This document shows, one piece after another, positions 1-13,300 of a DNA stretch of 64,000 nt (positions within the stretch are counted from its first letter, which is position 1; each line of letters starts with the position of its first letter). The stretch covers positions 12,562,983 to 12,626,982 of the forward strand of contig NC_087077.1 in assembly GCF_026151205.1 (NCBI RefSeq), given 5' to 3'. The notes under the pieces are model-generated. The model searched no databases and had not been told where the DNA came from. It was given only the letters and a program-made list of their open reading frames with translations. The position numbers and the translations under genes were made by a program. The DNA is from Bolinopsis microptera (taxonomy: Eukaryota > Ctenophora > Tentaculata > Lobata > Bolinopsidae).

Positions 1-1935
1 TACAGGACGTCACTAACTGGCCATCTACCGGTTAACTGAGTTGATATTGTGGAGAAGTGACAGTAAATTAATGGGAAGTTTATTATAGTGTTATGTAATG
101 TTCCTTGCTAGCACATAATTAGTCTCTTATCAGTTTTTATAGAAGAGATATCTGTTTTATCAGTTTTATTTAATGTTATATGTTCCTTATCTTTTATCAC
201 GTTCCTAGTCTTTTATCCTGTTTGTATAAAACATTTATGTTTGCTTCATATAAGGAGGAAGTATTTGATTGATAGGTATCTCCTATATTGATTTAATTGT
301 AGTGCATATTTTTGTTGCTACATGATTTATTTAATTTAATGATATAATATGTGAGATCTTGAACTTAAAACGAAATTGTGTTATGACAATATTTTCTAAA
401 TCATAATTCGAATAGAAATTTCGTTTTTCATTTTTATTCCAGTGATATCGCCCTTTACAAATCGATTAAGTAAAGTAGAGTAAAAAACAAAAAATGAGAA
501 TATATAGTTAGAAATCAAACATGATCTGCTGGGAAAACACAATATGGTAAAATAGTGGTCAATCGTTCTTAATTGTTCTGGTGGAATTTAAGATGGAGTA
601 TTATTTACTGTAAGAATTTACACAGCAACACAATAATAATATACAGTACACAACAAAGATCTGCCGTGCAGGACATTCAAATCAGTCAAAAACTGTTAAT
701 AGACTATAGAGTGCCCTTCTAAGGACTAAGAATCATAACATATTATAGTATATGAATAATAAGTAAATGAGTATAAAGTATGGTAGGTTGAAACATTGAA
801 CTGTGGGCATGAAGGTAACCATTAAATTATTACGAAAATTACATAGATACCCACTTTGACATTTCGTCAGAATTATGAACAATTATATATAGGTACAAGT
901 AAACATTTTGGAGAAGTACAGAACCATTTTAGAATAAAAGGACACCAGGTTGGTTGTGGTAGGGTTGCAAGTAAGAGAGGCATACAGTTCTATACTTCTT
1001 TTAATAAAATTTAAATAAAAACTTTGTGAATTACTTGGTTTGGTAACAAATGCACGTATACACAGGGGACCCCGCTATCCTAGCATATGATGAGACACCA
1101 TTAATTAAATCAAACGTAAACGAGGATTTTATACATTGTGAAAATTTGGCAGTACATACTATATTTCTTATGCTCACTGGGACTGAATTCCAACATTTTG
1201 CTCCCAAATAAGAAAAGCTTTTATGTGTTCTAAATTTGGGTATATAAAGGTTGTACCTCTCAGTATAGTGTACTATGTATACTGTACAAAGTACATAATA
1301 ATGGATAGTGTACGCTGTTCACATCACACTTCATACATTGGAAATATATACACGCTTGCATACCCCGAGATATTAATTGTATATCCTCCCATAACCCTAC
1401 CAGTATTTACCCTATCAACTCAATTAACAGTCCCTCCGACAGACTGCCTCTAACAATTGAATCATCAGTAATCAGTCATCACATACATGTTCATACTTAA
1501 TATCACGTACCGACTTGTCTGTTTCAACTTACCTTTTCGGTTAACTTTATTTTCATCATGTGAATTACGTCCTCTCGTCAACTTTTACTACATCGTGGGT
1601 CATTAATTAAGTTAATTGATTTCATGAATTTTCCTTCCATTGAACCAACTCGTGTTGCTTGTTACCAGCTTGTTACCAGCTTGTTACCAGCTTGTTACCA
1701 GCTTGTTAGCAAGTGTTACATTTGTAACATCACAGTCGCATCGGAGGGTCAAAGAAACAAGAAATGATAACTTGATTGCTTGTCAAACGTCAAGTTATCG
1801 AAGGGCTGAATTAAATCGTATTTCTAATTAATCAAAATCATTCTGATACCGAAGTGAACACTAAACACGTACAAATTTATGCCGTACCTGATAGCGCACT
1901 AATATATATAATTTCAAAATGCAAATGCAGCACAA
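1..1935. other. AT-rich intergenic DNA, no gene recognised
   Basis: I see no coding signal on either strand. The open frames here are short (under 80 codons), of low complexity and without recognisable motifs. The only structure noted is the 11-bp tandem repeat at 1657-1707. Promoter sequence for the tRNA gene at 1936 would be internal to that gene. Confidence 0.6.
1657..1707. repeat. 11-bp tandem repeat (GCTTGTTACCA)n
   Basis: About 4.6 head-to-tail copies of the 11-mer GCTTGTTACCA, nearly without mismatches until the last copy. The unit contains GTTAC, the pentamer that recurs in most minisatellites of this window. Confidence 0.9.
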
Positions 1936-2008
1936 GCCTGGTTAGCTCAGTCGGTAGAGCATCAGACTTTTAATCTGAGGGTCACGGGTTCGAGTCCCGT
2001 ATCAGGCT
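1936..2008 (+). tRNA. tRNA-Lys (anticodon TTT)
   Basis: A 73-nt cloverleaf. The acceptor stem is GCCTGGT/ATCAGGC with one G-U pair, the D stem GCTC/GAGC, the anticodon stem CAGA/TCTG with loop CTTTTAA (anticodon TTT at 1969-1971), and the T arm ACGGG-TTCGAGT-CCCGT. Internal Pol III box A (TTAGCTCAGTCGG) and box B (GGTTCGAGTCC) match consensus, and a T run at 2016-2019 can serve as terminator. No intron is present. It decodes AAA/AAG lysine codons. The T at the discriminator position is unusual for tRNA-Lys. Confidence 0.95.
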
Positions 2009-2329
2009 GCTTGACTTTTGTCTTCCAGCTGCGTTATTCCGATTATTTTTCTGGTAAGGGCAGATGCAATAAGATTTCTGTTTATCTGCCAAATTTATTG
2101 CCATTCTTGTATTTTTGGTAAATGTAACTGATGACAATAGAGTAGTAAAAAGTGGCCGGAAATGTTAGCATTTATTCTGTTTTTTAACAAATAACCAATA
2201 CAAACCAAAATGTTACATTGACTTCGTGAAATCTTGTAAGTAATATGGTCTTGAAACTTTTTTAATTTCACGTTCTGGTATCAAATTGTCCACCTGATCC
2301 AAATCTCGCCGTTTCCTTCGATATTTCTT

Positions 2330-2932
2330 AATCTGATCCCACATCCAGAAACACGCAATCTTGCAAAGCAGCCTTGGAGGAAATTTTTTTTTTGGGAGGA
2401 AAAACGGGGAAAAAGAGGAAATTTTTGAGAAGTTACTCCTAAATTTCGAAATATTTTTTTGGAATAAAGACAAATTAATTGAGGAAATTTTTGAAGAAAA
2501 TGTTTCGATTGTATAAAAATCAAAGAGGAACATCCTGTCAGTTTTGGAACACAGTGAAATATTCTGATTGGAGAATGCAGATTGCTGTTGTGAAGTTACC
2601 AAATTTACGTGAGTACTTGATTCTTTTCATTCCCAGTTTATTGCTGTCCTACAAATTTCTTTAATGCCAAATGCCGTCTAAAACACCCTATTTCGCAAAA
2701 AATTTCCGGGGGCTGCGCCCCCTAGCCCCCGCCAAGGGGCTCCGCCCCTGGACCCCTGCCACAGCTTGCTCGCTTCGCTCGCTGCGCAGCTGGATTGGAC
2801 ACGTCGACTCGCTCCGTTCGCCGACAGCCCCCTCCCCAAACTTGCGAGCGAAGCGAGCGGGCCACAGAATTTAGAAAAAAACGCATCTGGGAGGAAATAT
2901 AAAACTTTCTGGATGTGGGAATCTGATAGTTT
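2330..2932. repeat. GC-rich palindromic block inside AT-rich DNA, with flanking inverted repeats
   Basis: Positions 2706-2865 are a sharp GC island made of small palindromes such as GGGGGCTGCGCCCCC, GGGGCTCCGCCCC and CGCTTCGCTCGCTGCG; a GCGAGCGAAGCGAGC segment near 2845 mirrors the one near 2768. On both sides lies an inverted copy of TTTCTGGATGTGGGA (reverse complement at about 2340-2355, direct at about 2906-2921), followed by similar GATTAAG/GATAG sequence. This looks like a fold-back or MITE-like insertion carrying a GC cluster. No protein is supported; frames through it are a composition effect. Confidence 0.5.
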
Positions 2933-3017
2933 CTTGCATAACAGGCCTTCTTAATTTCGTGAAATGGGGTCTTCTTTCAACTTATGAACATTTTTGGTCA
3001 GGCTGAGGCTCATAATT

Positions 3018-3802
3018 TACTATGAGTACATATAATAGTAGTAGTAGTAAATCTTTCAAAGTACGAAATATCTCTTTAAAAGAGCATCCTAGGCACCTTA
3101 TAGATATCAAAACGCATAAAAAAGAAAACAAAAACATCAACCATCTTCTAACTTCTTCCACTCCTCCCTATCTAAAGCTAAAAATCTAAGGTCTTCGAAA
3201 TCAGTCAAATTCTTAAGTCTAATATCAAGATTTCTACTAGTCAAGTCTTTTCTAATAACATCTAATAAGTTTAAACATGGTCTACCCCGTCTCCCTTCCA
3301 TAAAAATATCAGAATTTATAGCAAATAACATAGAGGTGTATGCTGGTGAGTCTTCCTGTCCTCTTAAGATATGTCCTAACATTCTCCATCGAAACTTAGA
3401 GACCCTCACAGACAAGGGAGTGACATAACAACGAGCATAGAGTGCCTCATTAGAAATAACCCCAGTAGGCCATCTGATGTTGAGGATTCTTCGGAGGTGT
3501 TTGCGATGAGCAATATCAAGTTCATTCAACGAAGCTAGTGGTGCAGCCCAGGAGTTGCAGTTGTAGAGTAGAATAGAGACTACTTGTGCCTCGTAGATTT
3601 TGATCTTCCTTTGGACTGAAATCTTGCTCTTCATCCAAACTTTCTGAAATTTACTAAAGGCAACATTACCAAGGAATATTCGATTCTTGATATCCTTAAC
3701 AGTGCACATCAACGATCCTAAAGTTTTGTTAGAGCGCCACTCTTCATCACCTCTATACATACCTATAATAGTAGTACAATAAAAAATAAATCCATAAAAC
3801 AA
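3018..3802 (-). mobile_element. 5'-truncated LINE (non-LTR retrotransposon) 3' end
   Basis: The minus strand carries 221 open codons (3802-3137) that read as the far C-terminal part of a LINE reverse transcriptase polyprotein. The key segments are a KI-KIYEAQVVSILLYNCNSW thumb motif, an LRRILNIRWPTG segment, an FRWRMLGHILR motif and a terminal LALDREEWKKLEDG. The catalytic palm and the endonuclease are missing, so this is a dead 5' truncation. The 3' end on the minus strand finishes near 3018 in a TAC-rich microsatellite tail, as in CR1/RTE-like elements, not in poly(A). A second, shorter 3' end of the same family lies at 40548-40773. The truncated 5' end is only about 10-30 bp from the tRNA-Asn gene. 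Confidence 0.85.
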
Positions 3803-3809
3803 AAGATCT

Positions 3810-3886
3810 CGCTCCCGGGTGGGCTTGAACCACCAACCTTTCGATTAACAGTCGAACGCAACTGTAACCGATTGCGCCACGGAAGC
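3810..3886 (-). tRNA. tRNA-Asn (anticodon GTT)
   Basis: On the minus strand a cloverleaf folds with acceptor GCTTCCG/CGGGAGC (one G-U pair), anticodon stem TTCGA/TCGAA and loop CTGTTAA (anticodon GTT at 3847-3849), and T arm GGTGG-TTCAAGC-CCACC. The anticodon and T arms match the standard animal tRNA-Asn. The D arm is about four bases longer than usual (GGTTACAGTT before GCG), so it may be a functional variant or a recent pseudogene. A T run on the minus strand (3804-3801) follows the gene. No CCA is encoded. Confidence 0.85.
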
Positions 3887-4384
3887 TCTGGTTGACGGGA
3901 AAAAATGTAAAAAAAATATTATTATTCGTATAATAACCCGATATAAACTGATTTTATTTTTGGACCCCATCGACTGCTGACGTAATAAGTAAAATGCGAC
4001 CAATTTGCTAGTGGGAGTACATCACGTGCCAATGACACCGTCACCAGGGAAGGTTTCAAAACACAATCCCAATGGTTTGAGTTCACTACAGAGTACAATG
4101 TAAAGATACAATATGGTTTTGCATATGTTACTAGCCCTCATCTGTGTTATACTGTTATAACGTTTGCTCATGCTGAAGGTATACATATTGGTGATTTAAG
4201 CGTCATGAGATGAGTTCATCCTGTTATAAAAATACTTTTTTTAAATTTCAGCATTGAATAATCTTACAAAACATTACCTGGGGACCCCAGGCTATTATAT
4301 TTATGTTCATAATCATAATCCTAATAGAGATTTGGCGGAATGACAGGCTGAGCGCTGCCCAGTAAACAAAACACTGACAAATAA
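3887..4384. other. Non-genic spacer before the satellite array
   Basis: AT-rich sequence without a supported gene or repeat. The satellite similarity begins near 4385 with a diverged edge copy. Confidence 0.5.
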
Positions 4385-7300
4385 TTTTAAAAAATTCAGT
4401 CCTGGAAAATGAGTCTTCAAAATCTGAAAATGGGAAAAGAAGTGGGAGAATATTATTTTTCCATATTGTCGGGGATTTTGACTTCAAGAACCTCAATTTG
4501 GTTTCATACCATCATCAATTAACTGACTAATTGGTTTCTGGGCAAAAATTTCATCCAATCTGTCAAGGTTGTGTTCAGAAAATTTCATATTTGAAAATGG
4601 GACAGACTTTTGAAAATACAACTTTTCGTTTTGTTAAGCTTCCTGCTGTGGGCTTCCTCCAACCGAAATCAAACTTCCAGCACCTCAATCGTGTCATATG
4701 CCACCCTTAGTTGACTTACTAATTGGTTGCGGGTGAGAAATTCAGTCAAAACTGTAAAATTTCGGTCCTGGAAATTTCATCTTCAAAAACTGAAAATGGG
4801 ACAGAGATTGGGACAATATGATTTTACAATTTTGTTCGGGATTTTGACTTCCAGTATCCCAATTTGGTTTCATACCATCATCAATTAACTGACTAATTGG
4901 TTTCTGGGCAAAAATTTCATCCAATCTGTCAAATTTGTGTTCAGAAAATTTCATATTTGAAAATGGGACGGATTTTTGAAAATACAACTTTTCGTTTTGT
5001 TAAGCTGTGTGCTTCCTCCAACCGAAATCAAACTTCCAGCACCTCAATCGTGTTAAAAGCCACCCATAGTTGACTTACTAATTGGTTGCGGGTGAGAAAT
5101 TCAGTCAAAACTGTAAAATTTCGGTCCTGGAAATTTCATCTTCAAAAACTGAAAATGGGACAGAGATTGGGACAATATGATTTTACAATTTTGTTCGGGA
5201 TTTTGACTTCCAGTATCCCAATTTGGTTTCATACCATCATCAATTAACTGACTGATTGGTTTCTGGGCAAAAATTTCATCCAATCTGTCAAATTTGTGTT
5301 CAGAAAATTTCATATTTGAAAATGGGACAGACTTTTGAAAATACAACTTTTCGTTTTGTTAAGCTTTCTGCTGTGGGCTTCCTCCAACCGAAATCAAACT
5401 TCCAGCACCTCAATCGTGTTATATGCCACCCATAGTTGACTTACTAATTGGTTGCGGGTGAGAAATTCAGTCAAAACTGTAAAATTTCGGTCCTGGAAAT
5501 TTCATCTTCAAAAACTGAAAATGGGACAGAGATTGGGACAATATGATTTTACAATTTTGTTCAGGATTTTGACTTCCAGTATCCCAATTTGGTTTCATAC
5601 CATCATCAATTAACTGACTGATTGGTTTCTGGGCAAAAATTTCATCCAATCTGTCAAATTTGTGTTCAGAAAATTTCATATTTGAAAATGGGACGGACTT
5701 TTGAAAATACAACTTTTCGTTTTGTTAAGCTTTCTGCTGTGGGCTTCCTCCAACCGAAATCAAACTTCCAGCACCTCAATCGTGTCATATGCCACCCTTA
5801 GTTGACTTACTAATTGGTTGCGGGTGAGAAATTCAGTCAAAACTGTAAAATTTCGGTCCTGGAAATTTCATCTTCAAAAACTGAAAATGGGACAGAGATT
5901 GGGACGACATGATTTTACAATTTTGTTCGGGATTTTGACTTCCAGTATCCCAATTTGGTTTCATACCATCATCAATTAACTGATTAATTGGTTTCTGGGC
6001 AAAAGTTTCATCCAATCTGTCAAATTTGTGTTCAGAAAATTTCATATTTGAAAATGGGACAGACTTTTGAAAATACAACTTTTCGTTTTGTTAAGCTTTC
6101 TGCTGTGGGCTTCCTCCAACCGAAATCAAACTTCCAGCACCTCAATCGTCTTATATGCCACCCATAGTTGACTTACTAATTGGTTGCGGGTGAGAAATTC
6201 AGTCAAAACTGTAAAATTTCGGTCCTGGAAATTTCATCTTCAAAAACTGAAAATGGGACAGAGATTGGGACAATATGATTTTACAATTTTGTTCAGGATT
6301 TTGACTTCCAGTATCCCAATTTGGTTTCATACCATCATCAATTAACTGACTGATTGGTTTCTGGGCAAAAATTTCATCCAATCTGTCAAATTTGTGTTCA
6401 GAAAATTTCATATTTGAAAATGGGACGGACTTTTGAAAATACAACTTTTCGTTTTGTTAAGCTTTCTGCTGTGGGCTTCCTCCAACCGAAATCAAACTTC
6501 CAGCACCTCAATCGTGTCATATGCCACCCATAGTTGACTTACTAATTGGTTGCGGGTGAGAAATTCAGTCATAACTGTAAAATTTCGGTCCTTGAAATTT
6601 CATCTTCAAAAACTGAAAATGGGATAGAGATTGGGACAATATGATTTTACAATTTTGTTCGGGATTTTGACTTCCAGTATCCCAATTTGGTTTCATACCA
6701 TCATCAATTAACTGATTAATTGGTTTCTGGGCAAAAGTTTCATCCAATCTGTCAAATTTGTGTTCAGAAAATTTCATATTTGAAAATGGGACAGACTTTT
6801 GAAAATACAACTTTTCGTTTTGTTAAGCTTTCTGCTGTGGGCTTCCTCCAACCGAAATCAAACTTCCAGCACCTCAATCGTCTTATATGCCACCCATAGT
6901 TGACTTACTAATTGGTTGCGGGTGAGAAATTCAGTCAAAACTGTAAAATTTCGGTCCTGGAAATTTCATCTTCAAAAACTGAAAATGGGACAGAGATTGG
7001 GACAATATGATTTTACAATTTTGTTCAGGATTTTGACTTCCAGTATCCCAATTTGGTTTCATACCATCATCAATTAACTGACTGATTGGTTTCTGGGCAA
7101 AAATTTCATCCAATCTGTCAAATTTGTGTTCAGAAAATTTCATATTTGAAAATGGGACGGACTTTTGAAAATACAACTTTTCGTTTTGTTAAGCTTTCTG
7201 CTGTGGGCTTCCTCCAACCGAAATCAAACTTCCAGCACCTCAATCGTGTCATATGCCACCCATAGTTGACTTACTAATTGGTTGCGGGTGAGAAATTCAG

Positions 7301-10300
7301 TCATAACTGTAAAATTTCGGTCCTTGAAATTTCATCTTCAAAAACTGAAAATGGGATAGAGATTGGGACAATATGATTTTACAATTTTGTTCAGGATTTT
7401 GACTTCCAGTATCCTAATTTGGTTTCATAACATCATCAATTAACTGACTGATTGGTTTCTGGGCAAAAATCTCATCCAATCTGTCAAATTTGTGTTCAAA
7501 AAATTTCATATTTGAAAATGGGACAGACTTTTGAAAATACAACTTTTCGATTTGTTAAGCTTCCTGCTGTGGGCTTCCTCCAACCGAAATCAAACTTCCA
7601 GCACCTCAATCGTGTCATATGCCACCCTTAGTTGACTTACTAATTGGTTGCGGGTGAGAAATTCAGTCAAAACTGTAAAATTTCGGTCCTGGAAATTTCA
7701 TCTTCAAAAACTGAAAATGGGACAGAGATTGGGACAATATGATTTTACAATTTTGTTCGGGATTTTGACTTCCAGTATCCCAATTTGGTTTCATACCATC
7801 ATCAATTAACTGACTAATTGGTTTCTGGGCAAAAATTTCATCCAATCTGTCAAATTTGTGTTCAGAAAATTTCATATTTGAAAATGGGACGGACTTTTGA
7901 AAATACAACTTTTCGTTTTGTTAAGCTTCCTGCTGTGGGCTTCCTCCAACCGAAATCAAACTTCCAGCACCTCAATCGTGTCATATGCCACCCATAGTTG
8001 ACTTACTAATTGGTTGCGGGTGAGAAATTCAGTCAAAACTGTAAAATTTCGGTCCTGGAAATTTCATCTTCAAAAACTGAAAATGGGACAGAGATTGGGA
8101 CAATATGATTTTACAATTTTGTTCTGGATTTTGACTTCCAGTATCCCAATTTGGTTTCATACCATCATCAATTAACTGACTGATTGGTTTCTGGGCAAAA
8201 ATTTCATCCAATCTGTCAAATTTGTGTTCAGAAAATTTCATATTTGAAAATGGGACGGACTTTTGAAAATACAACTTTTCGTTTTGTTAAGCTTTCTGCT
8301 GTGGGCTTCCTCCAACCGAAATCAAACTTCCAGCACCTCAATCGTGTCATATGCCACCCATAGTTGACTTACTAATTGGTTGCGGGTGAGAAATTCAGTC
8401 AAAACTGTAAAATTTCGGTCCTGGAAATTTCATCTTCAAAAACTGAAAATGGGACAGAGATTGGGACAATATGATTTTACAATTTTGTTCGGGATTTTGA
8501 CTTCCAGTATCCCAATTTGGTTTCATACCATCATCAATTAACTGACTAATTGGTTTCTGGGCAAAAATTTCATCCAATCTGTCAAATTTGTGTTCAGAAA
8601 ATTTCATATTTGAAAATGGGACAGACTTTTGAAAATACAACTTTTCGTTTTGTTAAGCTTTCTGCTGTGGGTTTCCTCCAACCGAAATCAATCTTCCAGC
8701 ACCTCAATCGTGTCATATGCCACCCATAGTTGACTTACTAATTGGTTGCGGGTGAGAAATTCAGTCAAAACTGTAAAATTTCGGTCCTGGAAATTTCATC
8801 TTCAAAAACTGAAAATGGGACAGAGATTGGGACAATATGATTTTACAATTTTGTTCAGGATTTTGACTTCCAGTATCCCAATTTAATTTCATACCATCAT
8901 CAATTAACTGACTGATTGGTTTCTGGGCAAAAATTTCATCCAATCTGTCAAATTTGTGTTCAGAAAATTTCATATTTGAAAATGGGACGGACTTTTGAAA
9001 ATACAACTTTTCGTTTTGTTAAGCTTTCTGCTGTGGGCTTCCTCCAACCGAAATCAAACTTCCAGCACCTCAATCGTGTCATATGCCACCCTTAGTTGAC
9101 TTACTAATTGGTTGCGGGTGAGAAATTCAGTCAAAACTGTAAAATTTCGGTCCTGGAAATTTCATCTTCAAAAACTGAAAATGGGACAGAGATTGGGACA
9201 ATATGATTTTACAATTTTGTTCAGGATTTTGACTTCCAGTATCCCAATTTGGTTTCATACCATCATCAATTAACTGACTGATTGGTTTCTGGGCAAAAAT
9301 TTCATCCAATCTGTCAAATTTGTGTTCAGAAAATTTCATATTTGAAAATGGGACAGACTTTTGAAAATACAACTTTTCGTTTTGTTAAGCTTTCTGCTGT
9401 GGGCTTCCTCCAACCGAAATCAAACTTCCAGCACCTCAATCGTGTCATATGCCACCCATAGTTGACTTACTAATTGGTTGCGGGTGAGAAATTCAGTCAA
9501 AACTGTAAAATTTCGGTCCTGGAAATTTCATCTTCAAAAACTGAAAATGGGACAGAGATTGGGACAATATGATTTTACAATTTTGTTCGGGATTTTGACT
9601 TCCAGTATCCCAATTTGGTTTCATACCATCATCAATTAACTGACTAATTGGTTTCTGGGCAAAAATTTCATCCAATCTGTCAAATTTGTGTTCAGAAAAT
9701 TTCATATTTGAAAATGGGACGGACTTTTGAAAATACAACTTTTCGTTTTGTTAAGCTTTTTGCTGTGGGCTTCCTCCAACCGAAATCAAACTTCCAGAAC
9801 CTCAATCGTGTTATATGCCACCCATAGTTGACTTACTAATTGGTTGCGGGTGAGAAATTCAGTCAAAACTGTAAAATTTCGGTCCTGGAAATTTCATCTT
9901 CAAAAACTGAAAATGGGACAGAGATTGGGACAATATGATTTTACAATTTTGTTCAGGATTTTGACTTCCAGTATCCCAATTTGGTTTCATACCATCATCA
10001 ATTAACTGACTGATTGGTTTCTGGGCAAAAATTTCATCCAATCTGTCAAATTTGTGTTCAGAAAATTTCATATTTGAAAATGGGACGGACTTTTCGTTTT
10101 GTTAAGCTTTCTGCTGTGGGCTTCCTCCAACCGAAATCAAACTTCCAGCACCTCAATCGTGTCATATGCCACCCATAGTTGACTTACTAATTGGTTGCGG
10201 GTGAGAAATTCAGTGAAAAGTCAAAACTGTAAAATTTCGGTCCTGGAAATTTCATCTTCAAAAACTGAAAATGGGACAGAGATTGGGACGACATGATTTT

Positions 10301-13300
10301 ACAATTTTGTTCGGGATTTTGACTTCCAGTATCCCAATTTGGTTTCATACCATCATCAATTAACTGATTAATTGGTTTCTGGGCAAAAGTTTCATCCAAT
10401 CTGTCAAATTTGTGTTCAGAAAATTTCATATTTGAAAATGGGACAGACTTTTGAAAATACAACTTTTCGTTTTGTTAAGCTTTCTGCTGTGGGCTTCCTC
10501 CAACCGAAATCAAACTTCCAGCACCTCAATCGTCTTATATGCCACCCATAGTTGACTTACTAATTGGTTGCGGGTGAGAAATTCAGTCAAAACTGTAAAA
10601 TTTCGGTCCTGGAAATTTCATCTTCAAAAACTGAAAATGGGACAGAGATTGGGACAATATGATTTTACAATTTTGTTCAGGATTTTGACTTCCAGTATCC
10701 CAATTTTTACCATCATCAATTAACTGACTGATTGGTTTCTGGGCAAAAATTTCATCCAATCTGTCAAATTTGTGTTCAGAAAATTTCATATTTGAAAATG
10801 GGACAGACTTTTGAAAATACAACTTTTCGTTTTGTTAAGCTTTCTGCTGTGGGCTTCCTCCAACCGAAATCAAACTTCCAGCACCTCAATCGTGTCATAT
10901 GCCACCCATAGTTGACTTACTAATTGGTTGCGGGTGAGAAATTCAGTCAAAACTGTAAAATTTCGGTCCTTGAAATTTCATCTTCAAAAACTGAAAATGG
11001 GACAGAGATTGGGACAATATGATTTTACAATTTTGTTCAGGATTTTGACTTCCAGTATCCTAATTTGGTTTCATAACATCATCAATTAACTGACTGATTG
11101 GTTTCTGGGCAAAAATTTCATCCAATCTGTCAAATTTGTGTTCAGAAAATTTCATATTTGAAAATGGGACAGACTTTTGAAAATACAACTTTTCGTTTTG
11201 TTAAGCTTCCTGCTGTGGGCTTCCTCCAACCGAAATCAAACTTCCAGCACCTCAATCGTGTCATATGCCACCCTTAGTTGACTTACTAATTGGTTGCGGG
11301 TGAGAAATTCAGTGAAAAGTCAAAACTGTAAAATTTCGGTCCTGGAAATTTCATCTTCAAAAACTGAAAATGGGACAGAGATTGGGACGACATGATTTTA
11401 CAATTTTGTTCGGGATTTTGACTTCCAGTATCCCAATTTGGTTTCATACCATCATCAATTAACTGATTAATTGGTTTCTGGGCAAAAGTTTCATCCAATC
11501 TGTCAAATTTGTGTTCAGAAAATTTCATATTTGAAAATGGGACAGACTTTTGAAAATACAACTTTTCGTTTTGTTAAGCTTTCTGCTGTGGGCTTCCTCC
11601 AACCGAAATCAAACTTCCAGCACCTCAATCGTCTTATATGCCACCCATAGTTGACTTACTAATTGGTTGCGGGTGAGAAATTCAGTCAAAACTGTAAAAT
11701 TTCGGTCCTGGAAATTTCATCTTCAAAAACTGAAAATGGGACAGAGATTGGGACAATATGATTTTACAATTTTGTTCAGGATTTTGACTTCCAGTATCCC
11801 AATTTTTACCATCATCAATTAACTGACTGATTGGTTTCTGGGCAAAAATTTCATCCAATCTGTCAAATTTGTGTTCAGAAAATTTCATATTTGAAAATGG
11901 GACGGACTTTTGAAAATACAACTTTTCGTTTTGTTAAGCTTTCTGCTGTGGGCTTCCTCCAACCGAAATCAAACTTCCAGCACCTCAATCGTGTCATATG
12001 CCACCCATAGTTGACTTACTAATTGGTTGCGGGTGAGAAATTCAGTCAAAACTGTAAAATTTCGGTCCTTGAAATTTCATCTTCAAAAACTGAAAATGGG
12101 ACAGAGATTGGGACAATATGATTTTACAATTTTGTTCAGGATTTTGACTTCCAGTATCCTAATTTGGTTTCATAACATCATCAATTAACTGACTGATTGG
12201 TTTCTGGGCAAAAATTTCATCCAATCTGTCAAATTTGTGTTCAGAAAATTTCATATTTGAAAATGGGACAGACTTTTGAAAATACAACTTTTCGTTTTGT
12301 TAAGCTTCCTGCTGTGGGCTTCCTCCAACCGAAATCAAACTTCCAGCACCTCAATCGTGTCATATGCCACCCTTAGTTGACTTACTAATTGGTTGCGGGT
12401 GAGAAATTCAGTCAAAACTGTAAAATTTCGGTCCTGGAAATTTCATCTTCAAAAACTGAAAATGGGACAGAGATTGGGACAATATGATTTTACAATTTTG
12501 TTCAGGATTTTGACTTCCAGTATCCCAATTTGGTTTCATACCATCATCAATTAACTGACTGATTGGTTTCTGGGCAAAAATTTCATCCAATCTGTCAAAT
12601 TTGTGTTCAGAAAATTTCATATTTGAAAATGGGACGGACTTTTGAAAATACAACTTTTCGTTTTGTTAAGCTTTCTGCTGTGGGCTTCCTCCAACCGAAA
12701 TCAAACTTCCAGCACCTCAATCGTGTCATATGCCACCCATAGTTGACTTACTAATTGGTTGCGGGTGAGAAATTCAGTCAAAACTGTAAAATTTCGGTCC
12801 TGGAAATTTCATCTTCAAAAACTGAAAATGGGACAGAGATTGGGACAATATGATTTTACAATTTTGTTCAGGATTTTGACTTCCAGTATCCCAATTTGGT
12901 TTCATACCATCATCAATTAACTGACTGATTGGTTTCTGGGCAAAAATTTCATCCAATCTGTCAAATTTGTGTTCAGAAAATTTCATATTTGAAAATGGGA
13001 CGGACTTTTGAAAATACAACTTTTCGTTTTGTTAAGCTTTCTGCTGTGGGCTTCCTCCAACCGAAATCAAACTTCCAGCACCTCAATCGTGTCATATGCC
13101 ACCCATAGTTGACTTACTAATTGGTTGCGGGTGAGAAATTCAGTCAAAACTGTAAAATTTCGGTCCTTGAAATTTCATCTTCAAAAACTGAAAATGGGAC
13201 AGAGATTGGGACAATATGATTTTACAATTTTGTTCAGGATTTTGACTTCCAGTATCCTAATTTGGTTTCATAACATCATCAATTAACTGACTGATTGGTT

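Noticed and set aside
2213-2954. Several overlapping frames of 60-130 codons around the GC block
   Set aside because: Low complexity and palindromic DNA, no motif, frames on both strands.
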